This document shows positions 1-5,971 of a stretch of DNA of 6,286 nt, piece after piece; positions within the stretch are counted from its first letter, which is position 1; the number at the start of each line of letters is the position of its first letter. The translations under genes were made by a program, and so were the position numbers. The stretch covers positions 1 to 6,286 of the forward strand of contig JADGRS010000198.1 in NCBI GenBank assembly GCA_017880705.1, given 5' to 3'. Below the pieces are notes generated by a model. It did not search any database. It was not told the origin of the DNA and saw nothing but the letters and a program-made list of their open reading frames with translations. This DNA comes from Burkholderiales bacterium. GTDB lineage: Bacteria; Pseudomonadota; Gammaproteobacteria; Burkholderiales; Usitatibacteraceae.

Positions 1-151
1 GTCGGCGCCGACATTCGCGCCTAAGAGCTGGAACTTCGGAGTCTTCTCGGCCATGCGCAACGGGCGGATCTGGCTGCTCGCATTGGTCTACTTCGGCCTC
101 AACACTGCGTCGTACGGCATCAGCCTGTGGTTGCCGAACCAGTTCAAGTAG
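1..151 (+). CDS. 3' end of MFS transporter (ACS-like), apparently truncated after TM7
   Basis: Reading frame 2 is open from the left edge to the TAG at 149-151 and encodes the last 49 residues of a protein. A linker with prolines is followed by a basic stretch (AMRNGR) and a hydrophobic helix (IWLLALVYFGLNTASYGISL) ending in WLPNQFK. This pattern resembles the start of transmembrane helix 7 in anion:cation symporter (ACS) members of the major facilitator superfamily, which carry sugar acids and aromatic acids. In those proteins an equivalent W-L-P-x-x-x-K segment is followed by five more helices. Here translation stops at once and the next gene starts 10 nt later, so the C-terminal half appears to be missing and transport is doubtful. 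The stop codon overlaps the ribosome binding site of the next gene, suggesting one transcript. The MFS assignment rests on a short segment; the 5' part is outside the window. Confidence 0.7.
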   Translation, partial: SAPTFAPKSWNFGVFSAMRNGRIWLLALVYFGLNTASYGISLWLPNQFK

Positions 152-154
152 GAA
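150..154 (+). promoter_or_regulatory. Ribosome binding site of the dehydratase gene, overlapping the transporter stop codon
   Basis: AGGAA ends 7 nt before the ATG at 162 and shares two bases with the TAG stop at 149-151. This spacing supports the ATG at 162 as the start and allows translational coupling to the upstream frame. Confidence 0.6.
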
Positions 155-161
155 TTCCGCC

Positions 162-1685
162 ATGTTGAGAGAAACGCCGCTCTACCTGCGCCTGAACCCC
201 GCCGACGATGTCGTCATCGCGTGCCGCGAGCTGGAGCGCGGCACCAACCTCCTGCAGGAAAACGTGGTGTGCCTCGAGCGCATCCCCGCGGGACACAAGG
301 TCGCGACGCGCGCGGTCGCGAAGGGCGAGCCCGTGCGGCGCTACAGCCAGATCATCGGCTTCGCGTCGCAGCCGATCGCCGCGGGCGCGCACGTCCACGT
401 GCACAACCTCGAGGTGCGCGATTTTGCCCGCGACTACGCGTACGGCGAAGGCTACCGGCCGACCGAGTTCGTGAGCGAGCCCGCGACGTTCAAGGGCATC
501 GTGCGGCCCGATGGGCGCGTGGCCACGCGCAACTACGTCGGCATCCTCTCGACGGTGAACTGCTCGGCGACGGTCGCGAAGCACGTGGCGAAGGCGTTCG
601 AGGGCGAAGCGCTCGCGTCCTATCCCAACGTCGACGGCGTCGTCGCGCTCACCCACACGGCGGGCTGCGGCATGGATGTGGGCGGCGAAGGCATGGACGT
701 GCTGCGCCGCACGCTCGCGGGCTATGCGCGGCATGCGAACTTCGCGGGCGTGCTCGTCATCGGCCTCGGCTGCGAGGGCAACCAGATGGACGCGCTCTTC
801 TTCACGCAGGGCCTCGCGGAGGGGCCGCTGCTGCGCGCGATGACCATCCAGGACAAGGGCGGCACGGCGAAAGCGGTCGCCGAAGGCATCGCCATCGTGA
901 AGGAGATGCTTCCCGTGGCGAACCAGGTCGAGCGCTCGCCGGTTCCCGCGAGCGCCATCGTGGTGGGCCTGCAGTGCGGAGGCTCCGACGGCTACTCGGG
1001 CATCACCGCGAACCCCGCGCTCGGCGCCGCGGTCGACCTTCTCGTGAGGAATGGCGGGACCGCCATCCTGTCGGAGACGCCCGAGATCTACGGCGCGGAG
1101 CACCTTCTCACGCGGCGCGCGCAAAGCCGGGCGGTCGGCGAGAAGATCGTCGCGCGCATCAAGTGGTGGGAGGAATACACCGCGCGCAACAAGGGCGAGA
1201 TGAACAACAATCCAACGCCCGGGAACAAGGCGGGCGGGCTCACCACGATCCTCGAGAAGTCCCTCGGCGCCGTGGCGAAGGGCGGGACCACGGGGTTGAT
1301 GGACGTCTACGAATACGCGCAGCCCGTGACCGCGAAGGGATTCGTGTTCATGGACACGCCGGGCTACGATCCCGTCTCGGCGACCGGCCAGGTCGCGGGC
1401 GGCGCCAACATGATCTGCTTCACGACGGGACGCGGCTCGGTCTATGGATGCAAGCCGTCGCCCTCCCTCAAGCTCGCCACCAACACTCCGATGTACGAGC
1501 GGATGGAAGACGACATGGACATCAACTGCGGGCAGATCCTCGACGGCTCGGTCACTGTGCAGGAACTGGGACAGAAGATCTTCGAGCTGATCCTCGCGAC
1601 CGCGTCGGGCGAGCCGAGCAAGAGCGAGGTGCATGGCTTCGGGCAGGATGAATTCGTGCCGTGGTACATCGGCGCTGTCGTTTGA
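162..1685 (+). CDS. uxaA: UxaA/GarD-family sugar-acid dehydratase (altronate dehydratase type)
   Basis: The 507-residue protein matches the length of full altronate/galactarate dehydratases. These cytoplasmic, metal-dependent enzymes remove water from a hexonate or hexarate to give a 2-keto-3-deoxy sugar acid (altronate to 2-keto-3-deoxygluconate for UxaA). Residues about 7-85 form the N-terminal SAF domain; the rest is the catalytic domain. Conserved blocks seen are NCSAT (133-137), HTAGCGM (165-171), GLGCEGNQ (201-208), GLQCGGSDGYSGITANPALG (269-288), SETPE (304-308), NPTPGNKAGGLTTILEKSLG (350-369), FMDTPGYDP (396-404), FTTGRGS (420-426) and MDINCG (452-457). Cysteines at 134, 169, 204, 272, 430 and 456 lie in or near these blocks. 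No block is missing, so it should be active. The ATG at 162 has an AGGAA site 7 nt upstream. The C-terminal blocks look more like UxaA than GarD, but the substrate (altronate, galactarate or a related acid) cannot be fixed from sequence alone. Confidence 0.92.
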   Translation: MLRETPLYLRLNPADDVVIACRELERGTNLLQENVVCLERIPAGHKVATRAVAKGEPVRRYSQIIGFASQPIAAGAHVHVHNLEVRDFARDYAYGEGYRPTEFVSEPATFKGIVRPDGRVATRNYVGILSTVNCSATVAKHVAKAFEGEALASYPNVDGVVALTHTAGCGMDVGGEGMDVLRRTLAGYARHANFAGVLVIGLGCEGNQMDALFFTQGLAEGPLLRAMTIQDKGGTAKAVAEGIAIVKEMLPVANQVERSPVPASAIVVGLQCGGSDGYSGITANPALGAAVDLLVRNGGTAILSETPEIYGAEHLLTRRAQSRAVGEKIVARIKWWEEYTARNKGEMNNNPTPGNKAGGLTTILEKSLGAVAKGGTTGLMDVYEYAQPVTAKGFVFMDTPGYDPVSATGQVAGGANMICFTTGRGSVYGCKPSPSLKLATNTPMYERMEDDMDINCGQILDGSVTVQELGQKIFELILATASGEPSKSEVHGFGQDEFVPWYIGAVV

Positions 1686-1692
1686 GAGGAGA
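1686..1692 (+). promoter_or_regulatory. Ribosome binding site fixing the dctP start
   Basis: GAGGAGA-like purines (GAGGAG core) begin right after the dehydratase stop and end 7 nt before ATG 1700. This favours 1700 over in-frame starts further upstream, which would lie inside the dehydratase gene and would put a non-signal extension before the signal peptide. Confidence 0.65.
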
Positions 1693-1699
1693 AAACAAG

Positions 1700-2665
1700 A
1701 TGAAACGTGCGATGAAGTGGATGCTCGGTGTCGCGGCGATTTTCGCGGCAACGGGCGCGATGGCGCAGACGAAGCTGAAGTGGGCGCACGTCTACGAGAC
1801 GAGCGAGGCGTACCACACGGCGGCGATCTGGGCGGCTGGGGAGATCAAGAAACGCACCAACGGGCGCTACGACATCGAAGTGTTTCCCGCGTCCACGCTC
1901 GGCAAGGAGACCGACATCAACCAGGGGCTCACCCTCGGCACGGTGGACATCATCTACACGGGGCAGCTCTTCGCGGGGCGCACTTACGGCCCGCTCGCGA
2001 TCGGCGGCGCGCCGTACATGTTCCGCGACTTCGACCACTGGAAGCGCTATGCGACGAGCCCGCTCTTCCGCGAGCTCTGCGACGGCTACCAGAAGGCGGG
2101 GGGCAACAAGGTCGTGGCTCTCACGTACTACGGCGAGCGCCACGTGACCTCGAACAAGCCGATCAACCGGCCCGAGGACATGAAGGGGCTCAAGATCCGC
2201 GTCCCCGACGCGCCCCTCTACACCATGTTCCCACGCGCGGTCGGCGCGAATCCCACGCCGATCGCCTTCGCGGAGGTCTACCTCGCGCTGCAGAACGGCA
2301 CCGTCGACGCGCAGGAAAATCCGCTTCCGACCATCGACGCGAAGAAGTTCTATGAAGTGCAGAAGTACATCGTGCTGACCGGACACATCACCGACGCGCT
2401 CCTCACCATCGTCGCGGGCGGCACGTGGAACAAGCTTTCCGACGCCGACAAGAAGGTCTTCGAGGAAGTGCTGAAGCAGGCGGCGGCGAAGGCCACGGAC
2501 GAGATCGTCGGCATCGAGAAGAACCTCGGGGCGGAGTTCGAGAAGCGCGGCAAGACCGTGGTGAAGGTCGATCGCAAGCCGTTCCGGGAGGCGACGATGA
2601 AGCTGCACAACGGCCCCGACGCCACTTGGCCCCGGGACGTCTACGACAGGCTGCAGGGGCTCTGA
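1700..2665 (+). CDS. dctP: TRAP transporter solute-binding protein, DctP family
   Basis: This 321-residue periplasmic receptor captures an organic acid for a TRAP (tripartite ATP-independent) transporter. Residues 1-22 form a signal peptide: basic start MKRAMK, hydrophobic core, probable cleavage after AMA before Gln23. DctP hallmarks follow in order: VYETSEAYHTAA (31-42), FPASTLGKETDINQGL (62-77), a helix with NRPEDMKGLKIRVPDAPLY (156-174), and AFAEVYLALQNGTVDAQENP (189-208). Arg167 in GLKIRVP is at the position where characterised DctP proteins hold the ligand carboxylate. I place the start at ATG 1700, after the purine-rich GAGAGGAGA, because it gives a clean signal peptide; longer versions run back into the dehydratase gene. 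The gap to the dehydratase stop is 14 nt, so the two are probably cotranscribed and the ligand may be the dehydratase's sugar acid or a precursor. No DctQ or DctM gene lies nearby. Family is certain; ligand is inferred. Confidence 0.95.
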   Translation: MKRAMKWMLGVAAIFAATGAMAQTKLKWAHVYETSEAYHTAAIWAAGEIKKRTNGRYDIEVFPASTLGKETDINQGLTLGTVDIIYTGQLFAGRTYGPLAIGGAPYMFRDFDHWKRYATSPLFRELCDGYQKAGGNKVVALTYYGERHVTSNKPINRPEDMKGLKIRVPDAPLYTMFPRAVGANPTPIAFAEVYLALQNGTVDAQENPLPTIDAKKFYEVQKYIVLTGHITDALLTIVAGGTWNKLSDADKKVFEEVLKQAAAKATDEIVGIEKNLGAEFEKRGKTVVKVDRKPFREATMKLHNGPDATWPRDVYDRLQGL

Positions 2666-2678
2666 CGGCCGGAGTTCC

Positions 2679-3344
2679 GTGGTGATAACGGTCCATCACC
2701 TGAACAATTCGCGCTCGCAGCGCGTGCTGTGGCTCTTCGAGGAGCTCGGTCTCGACTACGAGGTGAAGCGCTATCAGCGCGATCCCGCGACGATGCTCGC
2801 GCCGGCATCGCTGCGCGAGGTGCATCCGCTCGGCAAGTCGCCGGTCGTCACCGATGATGGCGCGACGCTCGCGGAGTCCGGGGCCATCATCGAGCACTTC
2901 GCGGAGAAGGATGGGCGCTTGGTTCCGCCGCGGGGCTCGCCTGAGTGGCGGCGCTATCGATACTGGATGCACTATGCCGAGGGTTCGGCGATGCCGCCGC
3001 TGCTCATGAAGCTCGTGTTCGACCGGATCGAAAGGTCGAAGGCGCCGTTCTTCGCGAGGCCCATCGTGCGCTCCGTGGCGCAGCGCGCGAAGGAGGGATT
3101 CGTGCAGCCGCAGATCGACCTGCACCTCGATTACCTCGAGGGCGAGCTCGGCAAGGCGGCGTGGTTCGCGGGGGACGGGTTTTCCGCGGCGGACATCCAG
3201 ATGAGCTTCCCGATCGAAGCGGCGGCCGCGCGCGGCGGGCTCGACGCGCGCAGGCCCCGGCTGATGGCGTTCCTCGAGAAGATCCACGCGCGGCCCGCGT
3301 ACCGACGAGCGCTCGAACGCGGCGGCGAGTTCAAGCTTGGCTAG
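2679..3344 (+). CDS. Glutathione S-transferase family protein (GTT1-like)
   Basis: The 221-residue protein has the two-domain GST fold. The thioredoxin-like N-terminal domain (about 1-82) contains the HHLNNSRSQRVLWLFEEL segment (6-23) with serines 11 and 13 in the usual catalytic region, HPLGKSPVV (49-57) with the cis-proline Pro55, and Glu66-Ser67 that bind the gamma-glutamyl part of glutathione. The helical C-terminal domain (about 88-218) has the N-capping box-like FSAADIQMSFP (168-178). The N-terminal pattern matches the GTT1-like subgroup. The likely role is cytoplasmic glutathione conjugation or peroxide handling; the substrate is unknown. Two adjacent GTG codons (2679, 2682) could start it: GGAG at 2671-2674 lies 4 nt from the first and 7 nt from the second, so 2682 may be the true start. 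It follows dctP by 13 nt, so it is probably in the same operon, though a link to sugar-acid metabolism is not evident. Confidence 0.93.
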   Translation: MVITVHHLNNSRSQRVLWLFEELGLDYEVKRYQRDPATMLAPASLREVHPLGKSPVVTDDGATLAESGAIIEHFAEKDGRLVPPRGSPEWRRYRYWMHYAEGSAMPPLLMKLVFDRIERSKAPFFARPIVRSVAQRAKEGFVQPQIDLHLDYLEGELGKAAWFAGDGFSAADIQMSFPIEAAAARGGLDARRPRLMAFLEKIHARPAYRRALERGGEFKLG

Positions 3345-3786
3345 CGCCGCGGCAACGAGCGCCATCGCGGTGCGGCCGGCGCTTCCCGCGGACCGCGAGG
3401 CATTGTCGTCGCTCTATCGACGCTGCAGGATGCTCGCCGAGTGGCTGCCCGCGCCCGAGCGGGCCCGAAGCGACTTCGATCGCGATACGAAGGGCGAGAC
3501 GCTATTCGTCGCGGTGGGCGAGGGCGGCGTCCTCGACGGGTTCGTGGCCGTGTGGGAGCCCGATTCGTTCATCCACCATCTCTACGTGCGCCCCGAGGCG
3601 CGGCGGCAAGGGGTGGCGAGCGCGCTTCTCGACGCGCTCGCCGGACACTTCGCGTTTCCGTGGCGATTGAAGTGCGTGCGGCTGAACACCGTCGCGCTGG
3701 ATTTCTATTGGAAGCGGGGCTGGAAGGAAATCGGTGAGGGCAAGGGCGTCCAGGGTGCTTACGCCGTGCTGGAGCTGCGCCGATGA
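3337..3786 (+). CDS. GNAT-family N-acetyltransferase
   Basis: This 149-residue protein has the layout of a single-domain GNAT acetyltransferase, which moves an acetyl group from acetyl-CoA to an amine. The first strand is AIAVRPALPADREAL (10-23). Motif A is HHLYVRPEARRQGVASALLDAL (80-101 region), with the acetyl-CoA loop R89-x-x-G92-x-A94. Motif B is VALDFYWKRGWKEIGEG (119-135), with Tyr124 near the position of the usual general-acid tyrosine. The start is uncertain: TTG 3337 overlaps the GST gene by 8 nt and has GGCGAG 7 nt upstream; the alternative GTG at 3370 would leave little sequence before the first strand and has no clear ribosome binding site. The overlap suggests translational coupling to the GST gene. 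The acceptor (small molecule or protein) cannot be told. An alternative longer form is excluded because the first strand already begins near residue 10. Confidence 0.9.
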   Translation: MASAAATSAIAVRPALPADREALSSLYRRCRMLAEWLPAPERARSDFDRDTKGETLFVAVGEGGVLDGFVAVWEPDSFIHHLYVRPEARRQGVASALLDALAGHFAFPWRLKCVRLNTVALDFYWKRGWKEIGEGKGVQGAYAVLELRR

Positions 3787-3814
3787 AGGCGATGAGTGCG
3801 GGATTTCATGCGCA

Positions 3815-3843
3815 TTGTTCGCGCGGCGGCCGAGGGGCACAAT
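3815..3843 (+). promoter_or_regulatory. Candidate sigma70 promoter for the exported hypothetical protein
   Basis: TTGTTC (3815-3820) and CACAAT (3838-3843) are separated by 17 nt, the ideal spacing. The -35 box matches consensus at 3 of 6 positions and the -10 box at 4 of 6. Transcription would start near 3850, giving a leader of about 25 nt that includes the strong GGGAGG ribosome binding site at 3866-3871. It lies in the 89-nt gap after the acetyltransferase gene, which is the longest gap on this side of the window. Confidence 0.4.
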
Positions 3844-3875
3844 AGGCGCCATCGCCACCACGTGCGGGAGGGATC

Positions 3876-4292
3876 ATGACCTCGATCATTCCGGTGCTCG
3901 CCCTCACCGGCGCGCTGCTCGGCGCTCCCACCGTGGCCACGCCCGGGAGCGACGCCGCTCCGGCGAGCCCGCCTGCGCGGACCATCAATCTCGACGCTCC
4001 CGGCGCGCTCGAAGCGGTCGCGGCCACGAATCCCGGGCACTACCGCAAGCTCGTCGAAATCCTTCGCGTATCGAGCGAGATCGATTGCGTCGCGATGCCC
4101 GCGAAGCTCTACGTCAAGTTCGGCGCCACGGGCTCGTGCACCGCGCCCAACCTGCTCATGACGAGCTTTCCCGCGAAGCGGCACGTGTGGCTGCAGATCG
4201 AAGACGCTGCTTACGAAGCGAACGTGGTGATTCGAAGCTCGCCCGGCGAGCTGATTCCCGTCGACCAACGGCTGAAGGCTCGGCCGAAGTAG
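3876..4292 (+). CDS. Putative exported protein of unknown function
   Basis: I do not recognise a named family. The 138-residue protein starts at ATG 3876 behind a strong GGGAGG site. Residues 3-21 are hydrophobic and end in TVA, compatible with a signal peptide, followed by a flexible Ala/Pro/Ser-rich linker (22-35). The n-region has no Lys or Arg, which weakens the export call. The conserved-looking core runs from TINLDAPGALEAV (36-48) through NPGHYRKLVEILRVSSEIDC (52-71) to SFPAKRHVWLQIEDAAYEA (97-115). Cys71 and Cys88 are its only cysteines and could form a disulfide in the periplasm. The end is basic (RLKARPK). It probably has its own promoter rather than belonging to the preceding operon. 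Its stop is 4 nt from the stop of the convergent solute-binding protein gene. GC-rich third positions and the balanced amino-acid makeup support it as a real gene. Confidence 0.8.
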   Translation: MTSIIPVLALTGALLGAPTVATPGSDAAPASPPARTINLDAPGALEAVAATNPGHYRKLVEILRVSSEIDCVAMPAKLYVKFGATGSCTAPNLLMTSFPAKRHVWLQIEDAAYEANVVIRSSPGELIPVDQRLKARPK

Positions 4293-4296
4293 CGCC

Positions 4297-5871
4297 TCAG
4301 GGCACCTTCACCCACGGCAGGTAGAGCATGTTGTTGGGCCGGTGGACGACGCTCACTCCGGCGCGCGCGAGCCACGGAATCACCTGGCGATGCAGCGGGA
4401 TCACCAGCACCTCGTCCTGCACGATCGCGATCGCGCGGTTCACCATCTCCTGGCGCTTCTTCGCGTCCATCTCGGTCGCGGTCGCGTCGATGAGCCGGTC
4501 GAGGTCGGCGTTGCGGTAGTCGCCCACGTTGTTGTTCCCCGCGCCCGAGGCGCTGCGCCCGTGCAGCACCGGCTTCAGCGTGAAGATGGCGTCGGGCGAA
4601 TCGCTCCCCCATCCCCAGAGGAACGCGCTCACGTCGAGCTTCAACGCCTTCGGGAAGAACTGCGCGCGCGGCAGCGAGTCGACCTTCACGTCGAGGCCGG
4701 CGCGCGCCCACATTCCGGCGAGCGCGATGCAGATCTTCTCGTCGTTGATGTAGCGGTTGTTGGGGCAGGTGAGGGTGAAGCCGAATCCGGCCGGGTATCC
4801 GGCCTCGGCGAGCAGGCGCTTCGCCGCCGCGGGATCGTACGGCGGGCGTTTCTCCATCGACGCGGGCAAGCCGCTTCCCGCGGGATCGGGCAGGGGAATC
4901 CCGGTCGGTATCGAAAGGCCGCGCATCACCTGGGTCTTGAGCGCCTGCGTGTCGATCGCCTGCCACAGCGCCAGGCGCACGCGCCGGTCCTTGAAGGGAT
5001 TGCGCCCCTTCACGCTCGAATAGAGGAGCTCGTCGCGAGCCTGGTCGAAGCCGAGGAAGATGATGCGCGTCTCGAAGCCTTCCCACACCTTGAGGGTCGC
5101 GTCCTCGCGAAGGCGCGGGACGTCCTGCACCGGAGGGTCGAGGACGAAGTCGAGCTCGCCCGATTTCAGTGCCGCCATGCGCGTCGCCGCGTTCGTGATC
5201 TGCCGGTACTCGACCGTATCGACGTTGCCCTCGAAGCGGCCTTCCTTCGACCCCCACCAGTCGGGATTCCTGCGATGCGTCGTCCTCACGCCGGCTTCGC
5301 GGCTCGTGAGGATGTAGGGACCCGTCCCCATCGCGTTGCGCGCGGAAAAGGTCTCCTCCTTCGCGGTGACGTCCTGCGGCCGCACGGCGTTGTTCTTCTC
5401 GCACCACGCGCGGCTCATGATGAAGATGGCCGACACGGTGCTGGTCTCGACGGGATTCGGCGCGGCGGTGGTGAACTCGACCGTGTAGTCGTCGATCTTG
5501 CGCGGCGTTCCGGAGTCGTTCGCGTAGAGCTTGAAGGAGCTCACCGCCCCCTTCACGCGCTCGAAGGAGAACACCACGTCGTCGGCGGTGAAGGGCGTGC
5601 CGTCGTGGAACTTCACGTCGCGGCGCAGGTGGAAGATCCACTTGTCGGGGCTCGGGTTCTCCCACGAGGTCGCGAGCCACGGAACGAGCTTCATCTCCTT
5701 GTCGTATTGGAGGAGCTGCTCGTACACCATGGAATTGATCTGGTTGGTGAGGTTCTCGTTCTGCGCGTGCGGGTCGAGCGACGTCGCGTCGCCTTGCGTG
5801 GCCCAGCGGAAGTTGGCCCCATGGGCGAGGCACGACGCGAGGCAGAGGCAGAGGAGGAATCGTGCGCGCAT
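4297..5871 (-). CDS. ABC transporter solute-binding protein, family 5 (DppA/OppA type)
   Basis: This 524-residue receptor belongs to the SBP_bac_5 family, which delivers peptides, nickel chelates or oligosaccharides to ABC importers. The family signature is clear at residues about 66-104: LATSWENPSPDKWIFHLR, then the VKFHDGTPFTADDVVFSFER segment. Other hallmarks are FRWATQGDATSLDPH (21-35), MGTGPYIL (181-188), FKDRRVRLALWQAID (293-307), YDPAAAKRLLAEAGYP (345-360) and YRNADLDRLID (452-462). I place the start at 5871: GGAG lies 6 nt upstream and MRARFLLCLCLASCLAHGA is a good signal peptide. An ATG at 5904 would add 11 residues before it and lies in the probable promoter. Cleavage may follow Ala19, or LASC (11-14) may act as a lipobox, though the signal would be short. 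No permease or ATPase genes adjoin it. Dipeptides or oligopeptides are the default ligand guess; sequence alone does not decide. Confidence 0.94.
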   Translation of the reverse strand: MRARFLLCLCLASCLAHGANFRWATQGDATSLDPHAQNENLTNQINSMVYEQLLQYDKEMKLVPWLATSWENPSPDKWIFHLRRDVKFHDGTPFTADDVVFSFERVKGAVSSFKLYANDSGTPRKIDDYTVEFTTAAPNPVETSTVSAIFIMSRAWCEKNNAVRPQDVTAKEETFSARNAMGTGPYILTSREAGVRTTHRRNPDWWGSKEGRFEGNVDTVEYRQITNAATRMAALKSGELDFVLDPPVQDVPRLREDATLKVWEGFETRIIFLGFDQARDELLYSSVKGRNPFKDRRVRLALWQAIDTQALKTQVMRGLSIPTGIPLPDPAGSGLPASMEKRPPYDPAAAKRLLAEAGYPAGFGFTLTCPNNRYINDEKICIALAGMWARAGLDVKVDSLPRAQFFPKALKLDVSAFLWGWGSDSPDAIFTLKPVLHGRSASGAGNNNVGDYRNADLDRLIDATATEMDAKKRQEMVNRAIAIVQDEVLVIPLHRQVIPWLARAGVSVVHRPNNMLYLPWVKVP

Positions 5872-5902
5872 CGCGATCTCCGGTGGGGCGCGGTGGAGGC
5901 CC

Positions 5903-5910
5903 ATATTATT
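5903..5910 (-). promoter_or_regulatory. Candidate -10 element for the solute-binding protein gene
   Basis: On the - strand this AT-rich island in GC-rich surroundings reads AATAATAT, containing AATAAT (5 of 6 matches to TATAAT) and TAATAT (4 of 6). It lies 32 nt before the chosen start codon. No recognisable -35 box sits 16-18 nt upstream; the CRP-like palindrome occupies that position, which suggests a promoter dependent on an activator or blocked by that protein. Confidence 0.4.
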
Positions 5911-5922
5911 CCTCGGGTGCTA

Positions 5923-5938
5923 TGTGAGCCGGTTCACA
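5923..5938. promoter_or_regulatory. CRP-type binding site (TGTGA-N6-TCACA)
   Basis: The + strand reads TGTGA (5923-5927), GCCGGT (5928-5933), TCACA (5934-5938). Both five-base half-sites match the CRP consensus exactly with the correct 6-nt spacer, and the spacer itself is nearly palindromic around CCGG. It sits in the 100-nt region between the divergent solute-binding protein gene and the cysteine-rich small gene, so it could control either. FNR-type sites (TTGAT-N4-ATCAA) differ, so a cAMP-receptor-like or Vfr-like member of the CRP/FNR family is the better guess. Whether this organism has such a protein cannot be seen here. Confidence 0.65.
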
Positions 5939-5971
5939 GGACCGCCGTCGGCCCTTTGGGAGAATGGGTCG

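Noticed and set aside
152..157. EcoRI site GAATTC at the transporter/dehydratase junction as a sign of a cloning join
   Set aside because: A six-base site is expected by chance every few kilobases and the ribosome binding site uses part of it. It is not evidence alone, so it is kept only as a caution in the truncation finding.
1661..1699. 13-residue N-terminal extension of the TRAP receptor
   Set aside because: It would start at a GTG inside the dehydratase gene and put a basic segment before the signal peptide. ATG 1700 has a proper ribosome binding site.
144..1751. 535-codon open frame on the - strand opposite the dehydratase gene
   Set aside because: Its translation is rich in Arg, Ala, His and Asp with no domain pattern. 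It mirrors a gene with unmistakable conserved motifs, so it is a by-product of GC-rich codon use.
3783..3845. 20-codon frame starting ATGA over the acetyltransferase stop
   Set aside because: It has a stop-start overlap, but the peptide is mostly Gly/Arg/Ala/His, it covers the candidate promoter, and no ribosome binding site is clear.
4270..4287. Possible CGGC...GCCG hairpin near the end of the exported protein gene
   Set aside because: A 4-bp stem with a 10-nt loop inside coding sequence and no T-run is too weak to call a terminator.
5872..5904. 11-residue N-terminal extension of the solute-binding protein from ATG 5904
   Set aside because: That ATG lies within the AT-rich -10-like island and lacks a ribosome binding site. 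The start at 5871 has GGAG at 6 nt and an ordinary signal peptide.
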